From the NCBI GenBank assembly GCA_958450365.1, contig CAUEEP010000926.1:1287501-1351500 (forward strand): a stretch of 64,000 nt of DNA, read 5' to 3'. Every line of letters starts with the position of its first letter. The first letter of the stretch is position 1. Below the pieces are notes generated by a model. It searched no databases. It was not told the DNA's origin and was given only the letters and a program-made list of their open reading frames with translations. The position numbers and the translations under genes were made by a program. Source of the stretch: Mesorhabditis belari. Taxonomy: Eukaryota > Nematoda > Chromadorea > Rhabditida > Rhabditidae. Shown piece after piece: positions 1 through 12,459 of the stretch.

Positions 1-128
1 TTAATACATAAGATTACAGTAGATAAAATGAAATTTCTCGACAGGTTAGAACTTTAAAAGTATTTGTATTTGTATATCAGATATCTATCAGATATTATGT
101 ATTTTAATTTCCAATACTAGAGCTGAAT

Positions 129-365
129 ATACACTACTGGACAATGAAATATCATATTTGAAAAACGATCGTCATTTTCGCGCGTCTGTAACTCCCTTGT
201 CTTTACCGCATTTCTAAATATTAATATTACCATTGTGTAGCCCTTGAAAAGAGCTTTCAGAAAATGTATAACACTAATAGTTTAAACTCAAAGACAAGGG
301 AGTTACAGACGCGCGAAAGTGACGATCGTTTTTTCAAATATGATATTTCATTGTCCAGTACTGTA
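129..365. mobile_element. Tc1-like foldback MITE, copy 1
   Basis: A short non-autonomous element. Its ends are inverted copies of TACACTACTGGACAATGAAA and each arm runs inward for about 85 bp through a GACAAGGGAGTTACAGACGC block. The outermost TA on each side fits a TA target duplication, and the CAGTACTGG-like terminus recalls Tc1-family ends. A second copy in the opposite orientation lies at 51773-52007. No coding capacity. Confidence 0.85.
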
Positions 366-759
366 GCTATTGGTTTGAGGAGTTTGAAATGGCGTTGACT
401 TTCAAGAGTTTTTCTAAAACGCTTAAAAGCTCCATATAATTATTGTTTGTATAATCAAAAAGGTCTATCATTGTTCTACAAAATGGCTTTTGAGAGCTAC
501 TGAAAAGCTTTTGTTTTGTAGATTTTATGAGCTTCAATGAAACGAAAGCAATCAATGACAAGGAGTCCTTTGACTCGTTCCTTTCACATAAACTTAATTT
601 AATGTTAAAACAAAAAAAGGTAGAGCACATTTAATTACACAAGTACGTCAATAAGTGACCTTTCTAATGATACCACCTGCGTGTCATTTGATAAAAACTA
701 CTCAATGTTATAGAAGTTTCTTTGAAGGTCGGCGCCATTTCATACTCCCCAATCCAGCA
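366..759. other. non-coding flank
   Basis: AT-rich DNA between the first MITE and the last exon of the neighbouring minus-strand gene. An 87-codon minus-strand open frame exists at 367-630, but I see no splice context or recognisable domain. Probably 3' flank. Confidence 0.4.
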
Positions 760-3700
760 TTACCTAGCCGATTGTGTTGTTGAATGTGCTTGTTCGACTT
801 GTTGTCGTGATGGAGAATCGGCCGCCCCAAACCAACGCTAAATTGATTGTTGAATTGAGATCATCATCACTTATTCTTTCATAAACACTCTCAAAACCCA
901 CCGAAAAGAATCCTTTCTTTTGTGCTGGATCCATCTTTTCTTTTCCAACTTTCCTCTTTGCTTTTTCTTCTTTTTTCCTCGATTTCTCCTCGTCTTTTTC
1001 CGCTTTTTTCTGCTCTTTCTCTAACTTTTTCTGTGCTTTTTTTTCGGCTTTTGCTTTTGCCTCAACAGCTTTCTTTTCGAGCCTAAAATTTGGGGATCTG
1101 ATACTTTTGTGGTCTACTTTTGTTGTCTACTTTTGTTCTCTACCTTTCTTGTCTACCAAAGTTTTTCGAATCTTTTGAAACTACTTTACTTTCAGCTTTA
1201 CTTCAGCTTCATTTACACTCTTTTTGGCGATTATTGACGACAACTTTTATAGAGTCGAATACTGTACTGTAATAATTTACTTGTAAATTTGCTATCTGTC
1301 ATTTGCTATGTGCACTCATCTGTGCACTATCTGCGCACTCATCTGTGCACTATCTGCGCACTCATCTGTGCACTATCTGCGCACTCATCTGTGCACTATC
1401 TGTGCACTCATCTGTGCACTATCTGTCATGTGACTATACAGTCTAACAGATATGTCAAAATTGAATCTCAGTCTAAGCTATGTCTAGTTTAAACACTGTT
1501 AATAAGTTCTAGAAATGTGCATTTTTGATCCGTTCTTTCATTGGTGTACAGCGAAAATTCACGTCTTGAGCCCTTTAAAATCGTTTTTTTTTTCAAACGC
1601 TTTTCTCACTAGATAGATAAAGCTAAGCTTTCTCATTAGATAAAGCTTGCAAAATGTTATTCAACGGTGAAAAAAACGTTTGAAAAGATTTGAAAGGGCT
1701 TAAGACGTGAGTATCCGTTGTACACTTATGGAATGGACCGAAGCTACACTTCTAGTAACTTCTAGTAACTTCTAGTAACTTCTAGTAAGTTCTAGTAACT
1801 TCTAGTAAGCTCACAACTTAATCATGACTAACAAGGGCATATGATACAAGTTGTATAAAGCAATAAGCGCTAGAAAAAGTGGCATATAATAAATTATAAA
1901 AGGATCAAATCATTTCTCAATAAATCCTCAATATTATTAAGATCTCAACCACCAACTTGTCTCTTTTTCGATTCGCACTCTCCGGTGGACTAAGCGGTCG
2001 AAAGCCGAGTTTTCGTTTCTCTCTGAAGTGAGCTTTTATTGATTAGAAGTGGAATTTGATGTAGGGAATAGTTGAAGAAGTCGTGAAAATCGAACTGATA
2101 GACTGAGAATGGACACAGACCGACCACAGACGGACATAATTTGGACAAATTTGGACAAACGGACAATCCTAACGAACAATCCTAACGAACGCTAACGATG
2201 CTGCTGATAATGCTTCAGCTCAAGCTACACTGGACTTATCTTTGGGGTGGATTTTGTATTCAAAATGGAAACGCGCACGTTTTGGTTTCATTTTTTAAAC
2301 AATTTGCCAGAAAGGGGACGTTTTTAATTGAGCATAAAGTACACGAAATTGATCTATTGCTGGATAACCGATCAGACAGGACAAAGACTGACGCAAGACA
2401 GAAACTAAAACGTGTCAACTTTCTAAAGCTACCGTAACCGTTAGCTATGTTATCCAGCTATTTATACATGTTAGCTTTTATAGCTTTTATAGCTTTTTAT
2501 AGCTTTTATATTATAGCTTTTATAGCTTTTATAGCTTTTATAGCTTATATAGCTTTTAAAGCTTATATAGCTTATATAGCTTTGTAGCTTTTATAGCTTT
2601 TATAGCTTTTATAGACTTTTCAAGTCTCTCTGTAAATTGCAGAATAACTAGCGACAAGATTACGGTAATTTTTGACACGTTTTAGAAAACAATTTTAAAC
2701 AAGACAAGACAATGACAAAAGGACACCTGCAACAGTCGGGATCTTCTCCTTGTGCATCAATATATTCCATCCACGGATCATCAACTCTCAACGGCGTTGT
2801 TCTCAATGGTTGTGCGGAGAGTGAGCGTCGATGTCTCGGATCATCCCACCACGCCACTCCTCTACTCGGCCGTTCACTTTGTGCTCTCCTCTTGTACTCT
2901 GATCGATCCTCTAACACTGATGGCAGCGATTTCGAGCTTCTTCTATGCAATCTCTGCCTCGTTCGACTTTGTCGACTCGTTTTCGTCTGAATCTCGTCAT
3001 CCTCATAAATTGTTGTACTCAAAACGGACATCGTGTCTTGACTCTTGTTCCTTTTTCGATTCATCAAGCGACAAAAAAGACCATGCTTTTTCTTGTCCGT
3101 ATTTTTTGTGGACCCAGTCTTTGTGGACAACGAGAGACGAGAGCTTTTGCTAGAAGTGGCAGTGGTGTAGCTTTCAAGAGACGAGTCTCTAGATCCATGA
3201 TCACATGGTTCAATCTCTCGAAATGATCCAGTAGTCTTTGAGCGATTAGGTGAATTGGATGAAAGAAGATCTTCGGAAGGTGGACGCTTCAATTTACGGG
3301 GATTCTTATCGAACACAGGCTTCGGGATGTGAATCGATCCGGGCGTTTGGCCATCGTCATCTAGATTCAGATCAGAGCTAATGGATCAGAGCTAATCACG
3401 GTCAGGAACTAATCTAGGCATTAGCTTTCTAAAAATACTTAACTTGTACTATTTTAACAGTTAAATCAGTAATCGATTCATACCAAAAGTTCCTACAAGT
3501 TTGTACAAGGTACAAGTGTTAGCTCAACAACTATAAACCATAGAAACTATAACTATAAAGGCCTATAAACAAGTCTAAAGTCTAAGCCTTTTTGCTGCAC
3601 TCAACTCCCTTTCTAAACAAACCATTATTTCTAGTAGCTGGCGCGTAACAGTCTTTTCGACACGACGAACAGTAGAGGCGGGCCGCCATGAGGCTGGCCA

Positions 3701-3830
3701 CCTGCACGCCTAGAATCACATGTTGCCAATCAAAATCACGACCGAAAAGAAGAGTGGGCGCTTCACGAATAGAATAATATTTGAGGAGACGATCGAGTAG
3801 AGGAGCGCCCAATGATATCACTGGGAACAT
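760..3830 (-). CDS. uncharacterised Ser/Arg-rich protein with N-terminal hydrophobic segment and Lys/Glu-rich C-terminal region (4 exons)
   Basis: I assembled four exons, 3623-3830, 2727-3360, 902-1082 and 760-837. They join in phase (208+634+181+78 = 1101 nt, 366 residues plus stop). Acceptors are TCTAG, TTTTAG and TTTAG; one donor is CAG/GTGTCC. The N-terminus starts MFPVISLGAPLLDR and holds one hydrophobic stretch near residues 37-55 (HVILGVQVASLMAARLYC) followed by Cys/Arg residues. Exon 2 is strongly Ser/Arg-rich with many possible phosphorylation sites (for example RRSSKSLPS). Exon 3 is an almost uninterrupted Lys/Glu coiled-coil-like stretch (KAEKKAQKKLEKEQKKAEKD). The protein ends HSTTQSAR. 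The 1.6-kb intron 2 is filled with minisatellites. I recognise no family. The start is uncertain because a possible acceptor (TTCCCAG) lies 8 bp inside exon 1, so more 5' exons could exist. Confidence 0.6.
1314..1432. repeat. 23-bp minisatellite
   Basis: About five tandem copies of CATCTGTGCACTATCTGCGCACT, inside an intron of the 760-3830 gene. The plus-strand open frame across it is a by-product of the repeat. Confidence 0.9.
1741..1809. repeat. 10-bp tandem repeat
   Basis: Repeats of CTTCTAGTAA (with CTTCTAGTAAGT variants), about six copies, intronic. Confidence 0.85.
2468..2615. repeat. AGCTTTTAT tandem repeat
   Basis: Degenerate 9-bp repeat of AGCTTTTAT, about 15 copies, ending about 110 bp from the second exon of the 760-3830 gene. 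Confidence 0.85.
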
Positions 3831-4418
3831 TTGAATGGAAGGGAGGAGGGGAGGAGAGCCGAGACCTTGTTCGTGTTAGTAGACAGAAGAATAGGAATTG
3901 GTGACAAACAGGGGGAACGCGGGTTTAGTAAACACAATAATTCCAGTGACAAGCGATTTGGTTATTTTGGAAAAAGCTTTGGTTCAGCTACTCAATAGAA
4001 ATAAGGCTAGACAACACACTGATTGGGTAAGAAGTCACAATTGTTCGGTAACCGCTTGATTCAGTTACCTGACAAGGACAGGCTTTAATGGGGGTACTTT
4101 AAACAACAAATAAAATATTGTTCTTATAATATTGTTCAGACAAAAATTGAATCAAATAAAGTCTAATTGTAAGTCTAAACACTTAGCCCAGTAGAGTTAA
4201 GCTAGTAGAAATCAATCACAAAAAAAAACAAAAAGCTACAGTATCTAGATCTCTTAAAATAATTAGAGAGGAAAAATTATAGATCGATCAAGAACTGATT
4301 TAGCACAATGAGGTTAAAATCAATAGTTTGGGTTTAAAAATTCAATATCACTAACAATTTCACTTAGCTTAGTAAAGCCAAGAAAGCACAATGATCAAAC
4401 AAATCGCTAACAAACACT
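3831..4418. other. 5' flank, no gene seen
   Basis: AT-rich sequence upstream of the minus-strand gene. A C/T-rich stretch (minus strand) lies just before its ATG. No other feature recognised. Confidence 0.4.
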
Positions 4419-4583
4419 TGACTCAATGAAACTAGTCAATGAAACTAGTTAATGAAACTAGTTAATGAAACTAGTCAATCAAACTAGTCAATCAAACTAG
4501 GCAATCAAAATAGTCAATCAAACTAGTCAATCAAACTAGTCAATCAAACTAGTCAATCAAAATAGTCAATCAAACTAGTCAAT
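4419..4583. repeat. 13-bp minisatellite
   Basis: About 12 copies of TCAATCAAACTAG, with TCAATGAAACTAG variants at one end. Confidence 0.9.
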
Positions 4584-6147
4584 GAGTCCAATTGGGCTTT
4601 TCAACAATCTTGGCCGTAGACCAATACAAGTTGAATTGAAAAAGTCGCAAAAAAAAACACTCGTGCAATGATCATTCGAGAGAATCGGATGGGATAGAAG
4701 TGAGAAGTGGGGAAATTTGGGTAAAAAAGGGGCTCGGGCTCAACTCGGGATTTCCGGGGAACACATCGATGGTGATGTGTGAGCGATGAAATGAAATGGA
4801 GAAAAGAAATCCCTTGATGAATCTCGCACAAATCTTTCCACAACTCTAAAAGATCTCCGTATCACCGCAACGAAGGCAAACATTCAAACCCAGGATCTCC
4901 TTTTTGTTTCTGCCTTTTTGCCGAGTTACAAGCTGATGAGTGGGTGGATGGGGAAATGTGAGAGGAAAAAGGGAAAATCCCATTTTCTCTAGTTTTTTTT
5001 TTCAGTGCGGTTAGATAAAGTTCATTGATTAGATTAGAGTAAAATTTAGTTTAAGATGAATTTTCTTTTGGAAACTCTCGTTAAAATCGAATTTGGAAAG
5101 TTTAGTAAGGTCTTGGCTGAAAAAGAATCGCAAAGGAAGTGATCGTAGTCCAAGAAAGGACAAAGATAAGCTTAGAAATTGGATAATTTATAAATATTAT
5201 ACCTTTTTAAGATTTATTTATGAGAGCTGAAAAAATGAAAAGATTAGAGAAAATGAAATGAGAAAAATGAAGGGATTTCAAGAAGAAGAGATATGTGAAG
5301 GGATCTAGGGAGAAGTACATGGGTACAATATGTAGCACAATATGTAATGTACAATATGTACAATTACATAGTACAATATGTACACATGAACTAGGTGCCG
5401 TGTATCACTCATTGGAATCAAGGCGATTATCTCGCCTAAATTCGAATTTTGTGTAAGCACTGGAAAAATCAAGCTACCAAAATTTGCATTCAAATTAGTA
5501 AATCAATAATTTGAGGGACTTAACCGACTTGATTCAATAGATAGAATCTTCCTAGAATTGTGGAGTATCAAAGAATTGATATTGATATTAATGTTCATAT
5601 TGATAAAGAATCCCAATATCAATGTATAATAAAGGAGATAGATTGTGAATTCTGAAAAGTTAAGGTATTGTATTTTCATACGAATTTTAAAGTCACATGA
5701 AACGATTCTCAAACTGATTAGAATGAAAATCATCCTATATTTCTAATTCTAAAATTTCTGAATTACCCAGAACATAAGCCTTTACTGTTTCAAAAATCGA
5801 TATAGTCAAGGGTTTCAAAAATACGGAAAAGAGAGGGAAAAGAAACAAGCAGAAGGATAAGTGTTTAGTCCATTGGAGCTTTCTCGTAAGAGTTTAGGTC
5901 AAAGGATGGATAGAGGAAGGGGGAAAGGGGGGAAAGGGCGGAAAGGCCCGTGTTCATCTCATGGCTTTTCATTTAGAATCCGGGCATGTACTGTCTTCTC
6001 TTTTCTTTTCTTTTCTTTTCCTTCACTCCTCCTTCACTTCTCTTCCCTATTTACCCACTCTCACCGTTGGGATGACTCGTTTTTTTCCCAAAAATCCACC
6101 AAAATACGTCGTGAACTTTTAAGTTTTTAAAGTTTAAGTTTAAATTT
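4584..6147. other. mostly non-coding; one possible exon
   Basis: On the minus strand, 4601-4855 is open after a CTTTTAG acceptor and includes a signal-peptide-like run (MIIARVFFFATFSIQLVLVY). No convincing donor or partner exon was found, so I do not call a gene. The remainder is AT-rich with short simple repeats (TACAATATG near 5330; TTTTC near 6000). Confidence 0.3.
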
Positions 6148-6888
6148 TGAGCTTTTGAGCTTTTGAGCTTTTGAGCTTAAAGTAAGCAATTGTCTTTGGA
6201 ATTCTGAACTTGGAACATTGGCTTTAAGTGACTATCCTGTTGTTTAGTTTAGCTATCAGCTATTGAAGTTTAGCTATCAACTATTGAAGTTTAGATATCA
6301 GCTATTGAAGTTTAGCTATCAGCTATTGAAGTTTAGATATCAGCTATTGAAGTTTAGCTATCAGCTATTGAAGTTTAGCTATCAGCTATTGATGTTTAGC
6401 TATCAGCTATTGAAATATAAAATTTCATTGACTAAACTAAACAAATTCTGAAACACGCTCTTGGTTTCTGCGTAGCTGCCCAGCCAAACGCAATCGTTAG
6501 CTATTCAGGGCAGCTACGCAGGAAATTTGGGACACTTTTGTACACTTTGAAACTCCTCTTGTTTAGTTTAGCTATCAGCTATTGAAATATAAAATTTCAT
6601 TCACAACTTGTTACAGTCTTTTTGCAATTGCTTAATCGAAAATGAATACAACAGATCTTTTTTTGGCTGTGTTAATAAGGATTAAAGTTTACTTTGTTAT
6701 AAAGTTATAATTTGATTATAAACCTTTTTCATAGGTTCAACAATTTATGCAAAGTTTTGAGTCCAACAATTTATGCAAAGCTAAACTAAAAAACCGGATA
6801 GTCACTTAAAGGCAATGTTCTAAGTTTAGAGTTTCAAAGACAATTTCTTACTTTAAGCTCAAAAGCTCAAAAGCTCAAAAGCTCAAAA
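6148..6888. mobile_element. compound foldback element containing a 21-bp minisatellite
   Basis: Arms of about 100 bp at 6148-6250 and 6785-6888 are inverted copies. Both carry four GAGCTTTT (or AAAAGCTC) units, then AAAGTAAG, the CAATTGTCTTTG region and a TTTAAGTGACTATCC end. The centre holds eight copies of TTTAGCTATCAGCTATTGAAG (6247-6414). A second module at 6445-6545 is itself bounded by inverted GCGTAGCTGCCC/GGGCAGCTACGC and is flanked by direct repeats of TCAGCTATTGAAATATAAAA, which suggests insertion into the array. The open frame across the array is a repeat artefact. Confidence 0.75.
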
Positions 6889-7427
6889 ACCCCATATCGA
6901 TGCATAAACAAAAGAATTATTGTGCTCATTTGAAAAGAAAATAAAATTTGTTGGATCTTTTGAAATCTGGGGAAAATGTTTCCAAAAAAAACAAGGGAAA
7001 AACAGGGAAAAATAGGGAAAACAACTGGAATTAATAAATTGGAAAACGGGGGAAACGAGGGGAAAGTTTTCGTTTAAAAATGATCAAATCCAGCTGGAGA
7101 GAGGAATGGAAAAATGGGGAATCTCAAAAGGATAATGAATTCAAAAAGAGATTTTTAAAGAAGAGTTCAAACATTTCTTTGATTTTAGGCTAGGATTGGG
7201 TTTTTTTATTATTATTATTATTGTTCAAATCCAATAAAAAGCAGCTTTGGAAAAGGATTTTGAATGAAAGTGTAGTTTAATAAAATAGACAAACATGCAA
7301 AAATTAGATATCTACATAGAAACAATAAATTTAAATCTAAAGCCATAACTAAACAGTATCTAATATCTAAGCTTATAAAGTACGAAGTCTAATTCTTTGA
7401 GCTTGACCAACAAATACTGATACTAAC

Positions 7428-7650
7428 TACCGTATTTTCTCTAATAGTAGTGCGCCCGGGCGAGCCGAGTTGGTGACTATTTTACGGCTTTCAAAGTTTT
7501 CACAGAGGCTCAACACTCTAATCCCCCACTAGATCTCATCGTCAGCTACATTTTCCGATCCCACATCAATAGGTTCTGATAAGTGGTTCTCGAGATTTCG
7601 AGGAATTAAGACAAAGCTCAGAGTGCACTACTATTAGAGAGAATACGGTA
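7428..7650 (+). mobile_element. TACCGTA-ended MITE family A, copy 1
   Basis: About 220 bp with inverted ends TACCGTATTYTCTCTAATAG and a shared interior (CTCATCGTCAGCTACATTTT, GGTTCTCGAGATTTCG). Further copies are at 7784-8005 and 39098-39313. Confidence 0.9.
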
Positions 7651-7783
7651 TTTGAGAGAATACGCTATTTGAGAGAATACGGCAGCCGGTATTACGGTAC
7701 TTGTCGTGGGATGCCGTACTTGCGTCTAGACGTTGGGCACTGTACGTAAAACTTTCTTTAGTTTTGTACCGAGTCTTGTAGCA

Positions 7784-8005
7784 TACCGGATTCTCTCTAA
7801 TAGTAGTGCATTCCGGCGAGCCGAGTTGGCGACTATTTTACGGTTTCTAAGTTTTCACAGAAACCCAACACTCTAATCCCCCACTAGATCTCATCGTCAG
7901 CTACATTTTCCGATCCCACATCGATAGGTTCTGATAAGTGGTTCTCGAGATTTCGGACAATTTTGGCGACGCTCAGGGTGCACTACTATTAGAGAAAATA
8001 CGGTA
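7784..8005 (+). mobile_element. TACCGTA-ended MITE family A, copy 2
   Basis: Same interior and ends as the copy at 7428, same orientation, about 130 bp downstream. Between them lie degenerate fragments of the terminal repeat (GAGAGAATACGG), so the pair may come from local duplication. Confidence 0.9.
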
Positions 8006-8805
8006 TAAGGGTTATGATAATGTTTGTCATGATTCGATCTGAGTCTATCACCTTAATACAGTATGACGTAATATGCTAATTCTTCAATTAAACATTGTTT
8101 TTTTGTTGTTTAAAGACTGTAAAGACTTGCTACAGTATACTCTTAACAATTAGTTCTTATTTACTACTCACAACTACGGTAAACTAATCGCTAAGTGAAC
8201 CCAATCAACATATTAAACTTGTCCCATAATTGGATAAGTGCAAAAGAAAATAAAAAGATCAAATTTCACGCAACTATCGGGAATATATCGTTAGTGAAAA
8301 GTACAAAAGTATTATTAGTATCCATAAAGCTTAACAAGTACTCGTTGACCACCCGAGTAGCTGTAATGATCTCTCAAAACCCTTCTCTCAATATAATGGA
8401 TCGAGCGAACACTTTTTGAGTGTTATCCAATCAAAAAGAGTGACTCTAGGCAATCTTTTGGAGATTAGCTTTAGCAAAAAAAAATGCAAGAGATCAGAGT
8501 GGAGATATATTTGGAAGAATCGAAGGGAGGACCAACTGACCGATTGGAAAAAGGAAAAGAGAATGAGTACTCTGAAGGAAGAACGAGAAAGAGATTGTAA
8601 TGTTCGGTCTAAAGGGAATAAAGAAGAGGATAAAGAGTGAACATCGAATAGAGTGATCACTCTTTGGCTTCATCTCTTATAGAAAAGAAAAGGCTTATAG
8701 GCCATTCGGGTTTACGATTTGGAAACATTATTTTTTTGTTTCTCTCGACTGTATTCTAAAAAGCTTTGCTTGGGATCAAAATTTCGATTTAACGCTTCTA
8801 AAAAG
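8006..8805. other. no gene supported
   Basis: AT-rich. 8388-8660 is open on both strands but has no splice context, domain or codon character. I see nothing certain. Confidence 0.4.
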
Positions 8806-8965
8806 TGTCCCAAATTTCTTGCGTAGCTGCCCTGAATGACTAGCGTAGCTGCTCTGAATGACTAGTGTAGCTGCCCTGAATGGCTAGCGTAGCTGCCCTG
8901 AATGGCTAGCGCAGCTGCCCTGAATGGCTGACTGGGCAGCTACGCAGAAACCAAGAGCATGTTTT
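8806..8965. mobile_element. GCGTAGCTGCCC module with 23-bp tandem repeat
   Basis: This is the inverse of the module at 6445-6545: AAAAGTGTCCCAAATTTC at one end and CTGGGCAGCTACGCAGAAACC at the other. Between them are about five copies of a 23-bp unit (GCGTAGCTGCCCTGAATGAC plus TAG), whereas the copy at 6.5 kb has a single unit. Confidence 0.8.
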
Positions 8966-9409
8966 AGAATTTCAAAATCGTTGGATCGAAAGTTGCTAAA
9001 TCGAGAGTTGACTGTACTACCGTAAAGCTTTGTCTTCTTACAGTTTGTCGAAAGAAAAAGCAGTCCATAAACGGATTGATCTGCAAATTAAAGACCATTT
9101 TCTATTTTGTTCTAAATGTTTAACGAATTCAATCAATAAACAACGATCGGCTAAGTGAGAAAGCGAGAAAAGATCAAATTTCAGACAAAAAAATCCAAAA
9201 ATATCTTGGAATGTTGCTATTGCTTTGCAAAGCTAACTTCTAATAGATTGATAGATCGATAGATCAAATTATGAGAGCAATCCTCTTTTTTTTTTCTATT
9301 TTCTGCCCGATCTTCATAAATCCAGTCTTCATCATCATCTCACTCATCAAAAAAAGTGTATTTGTGCACTCGAAAAAACGGCCATGGATCCCATGATTGG
9401 ACTCGTTTT

Positions 9410-9660
9410 TATCACAAAATTAGTGGAGATTTTGAATTTGAAATGCAAAATTGTTTATTACAATCTCCTTAATTAGTGGAGATTTTGAATCATTCCTCAG
9501 AAAACGGGTATACGGTTTGTTGAGAACGAAATTCTCTCCAGTCACACAGTCTTGTGCAGCTGTGGAAGGGGTACGTCATTGATAGGTACAAGATAAAGCT
9601 CTCAAAAGCCCAAATGACAATCTCCTTCATTAGTGAAGATTTTGAATAAAAATATAGAAT
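9410..9660. repeat. dispersed direct repeat
   Basis: Three copies of ACAATCTCCTTMATTAGTGR / TTAGTGGAGATTTTGAAT lie around 9420, 9468 and 9620. Nature unknown. Confidence 0.6.
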
Positions 9661-9699
9661 ACTAAAAGATTATTAAAAATAATTAAAACCAAAAATCAA

Positions 9700-10075
9700 A
9701 TGATCGTCAGTCAAGAAGTCAATGAAGTCAATGAAGTCAAGAAGATAACAAGAACAAGAACAAATCAAATGATCGTCAGTCAAGAAGTAAAGAAGTCAAT
9801 GAAGATAAAAGAACAAAAAAAAAGACTCATCAAGAAGAAAAGGTAAGAAGCAAGAGCAAAAAAAAAAGACAAAATGCGTCGCAAAGTAAAGGCAAGAAGT
9901 CAATGAAGTCAAGAAGATAACAAGAACAAGAACAAATCAAATGATCGTCAGTCAAGAAGTAAAGAAGTCAATGAAGTCAATGAAGTCAAGAAGATAACAA
10001 GAACAAGAACAAATCAAATGATCGTCAGTCAAGAAGTAAAGAAGTCAAGAAGTCAATGAAGTCAAGAAAATAACA
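9700..10075. repeat. complex minisatellite (GTCAAGAAG/GTCAATGAA)
   Basis: Higher-order array: blocks of AAATGATCGTCAGTCAAGAA followed by variable numbers of GTCAATGAA/GTCAAGAAG and AACAAGAACAAG. Confidence 0.85.
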
Positions 10076-10489
10076 TTTAAAAAATGTTTTTAAAGTAACA
10101 TGTAGAGGGAATTTGAAATTTGGATTTGAAAATGAGTGAATGAGTTTTGTGGGATGAGTTGTTTGCAAACATTTACAGGAAAAGAAAGAGAGGAGATTTT
10201 GAGTGGGGGAAAATCCCTCATCAGAGGTGAGGAAAAGAATCGTGAAAGGAACGGCTCTCTCTCTCAGTGAGCCGTTTACAACGGTAACACTTGAAAATAA
10301 GTTAATTACAACGGTGAAAACAAGGAATAATAATGCAATAGATAAAAAGTGATCCGCAGTGCACAATTTTACTTACGATAATCGACAATTTTACACTTGT
10401 AGATTAGAAAAATGGTTTAAAAAATGAATTTATGAATTGTGAACTTATGAATTCATGAATAAGTTTGGAATTCATAAAGTTGAGCTAAC

Positions 10490-10673
10490 GAAAGTTGACT
10501 GTCTATAAAGCTGACTGTCTATAAAGCTGACTGTCTATAAAGCTGACTGTCTATAAAGCTGACTGTCTATAAAGCTGACTGTCTATAAAGCTGACTGTCT
10601 ATAAAGCTGACTGTCTATAAAGCTGACTGTCTATAAAGCTGACTGTCTATAAAGCTGACTGTCTATAAAGCTG
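10490..10673. repeat. 16-bp minisatellite
   Basis: About 11 near-perfect tandem copies of AAAGCTGACTGTCTAT. No spacers, so not CRISPR-like. Confidence 0.95.
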
Positions 10674-11025
10674 ATCGCTTTTTGTCACCCGAAATTTATC
10701 AGGCTACTTGTTCATTAAGAGAGCTTTAATCAGAAATGACCAGTTAAAACACTAGCCTCAGTTCATTAGGTCAATGATCAATGACCATTAGATCAATGAC
10801 CCCAAAAGGATTGTCCATGTAAGAATGAGCTGAACAATGAGACATGAAAACAAGAAGACAAGAAATCAAGTACAGACAAAAAAACTTACGTGTTCGTTCG
10901 CTGGTTGCTGACCGTTCGAAAGGGGGACTAGCCTTTGGGCCAAAATGCGAGGGGGGATCTCTTCGATCGAATCCTTCAATCTCCCCTCTTTCTTCTCTCT
11001 GCGATGTGATGAACACATGTTTCAA

Positions 11026-12459
11026 TCCAATCTCTTCTCTCTTTCTGATCTTTTTTCACAAAAGAGAAACATTTCTTCTTTGAGATACATTTTTATCGCT
11101 CAAAAAACGTACACATTTCAAAATTTGAGTCCTATGGGTCAAATAGTTACAAAATAACTTTTGCCTGGAATTCACAAAGTTGAGCCAATGAAAGCTGAAT
11201 TTCCGTAAAGCTGACCGCTTTAAAATTCTTCCATTAGACGGTGGCCTTGATTCTATTTTTAATTTATAGAGGTTACCGTAAGATATCTAAATGGATAAAC
11301 TTGGTGAACTAAAGGCATGATTATGGTATCTTTCAAAAGTTGAAAAAAAGTTTAGACTCTTGATATGTCTGGAGCAAGGCGCAGTGGTAATGAACTAATA
11401 TTTCCCTAACCTTGGCCCTAGAAATGTCATCCAATAAAAGGAATGGATTGAATAAAACCCTGGGCAAAAGTCCAGGTAGCTTACAATCAGGTACTCGTAT
11501 CAGACTCTAGCTTTAGCATTGTTGATCGCGAAGCATATGCTAATGAGTCTTACAATTCGTAAGACTCATTAGCAGTACCTTAAAGTCTTACAATTTGATG
11601 TTTTCCGTCTTAAGTTCCACCTTTCACCAATCTTTTACCAAATGTTCCACCTTTCACCAACTTTTTAACCAAATGACTCAATGTAGATCTAACTAGGTTT
11701 GAGTCACCTGGCCAGCCTCAAATTTCGACGCTAAAAAGATGGAAATCTTTCTCCCAAAAGCTTTCCTCTCAATTCTCCTCATCTATTAGTGTCTTTGCTT
11801 GTCTAGAGTCCCCATTTCACATGCTCATTCGATGGTGTAACAGCCAAGGGAAAGGATTTCTCAAAGACAGGGAAAAGATCGTTGGCACCCACGCTATGTG
11901 AAGAATTTCTCTGTGATCTCTTCGGATAAATGCTTCTATCTACTTGTTTTCTGTTTCTATGTCTATGCGAAATCTAAGTGTCCATGACTTGAGCATGGAC
12001 TTGAGAATCATTTCTTTCTCTTTTCTCCTTGGAAATCTCCCCGGTAAACATTTGGGGAATTTGCAGCTCGTTTGGGGATTTGTCAAAATTTTATCTGGAT
12101 TTTATCTGAAAAGTTTTATCTTTGCTAATCTAGAATTAGAAATAGAAATAGAAATAGAATCAAAATTAAATAAAAGAAAAGATTCTGGTAGCTTTCCTTT
12201 CCAAATTATCCACCTTTTTTGGGAAACGGTTTTCTCGCAAAATCGTTAAATTAACATTTAACAAATTTACATATAAAAGCTACAGTAACAGGCACAGACA
12301 ACAGACAAAACGTGAATAATAATTTTCCATGATTAGTCGGAGGGGGAAATCAGCGCTGTGAACTACCGTACACTTGAAGAAACTCTGTGAAATTTCTTTG
12401 TCGGTGATTGATTAAGATTAAAATCGATGAATTCAAGCCAAGCCAATTTTTGTCAGACT
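11026..12459. other. no complete gene
   Basis: Contains one candidate minus-strand exon near 11.9 kb (described with the 10177-14143 group) and a direct repeat CAAATGTTCCACCTTTCACCAA near 11.6 kb. Otherwise nothing recognised. Confidence 0.35.

Noticed and set aside
2712..3226. Three plus-strand frames opposite the Ser/Arg-rich exon
   Set aside because: The minus-strand frame has matching splice sites and phases; the plus frames are its shadows.
6263..6451. 62-codon frame of KFSYQLL repeats
   Set aside because: 21-bp minisatellite inside a foldback element.
8388..8660. Mutually overlapping 74- and 90-codon frames on opposite strands
   Set aside because: Neither has splice signals or recognisable composition.
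10490..10673. CRISPR-like regular 16-bp repeat
   Set aside because: Units are directly contiguous with no spacers, and the host DNA is eukaryotic.
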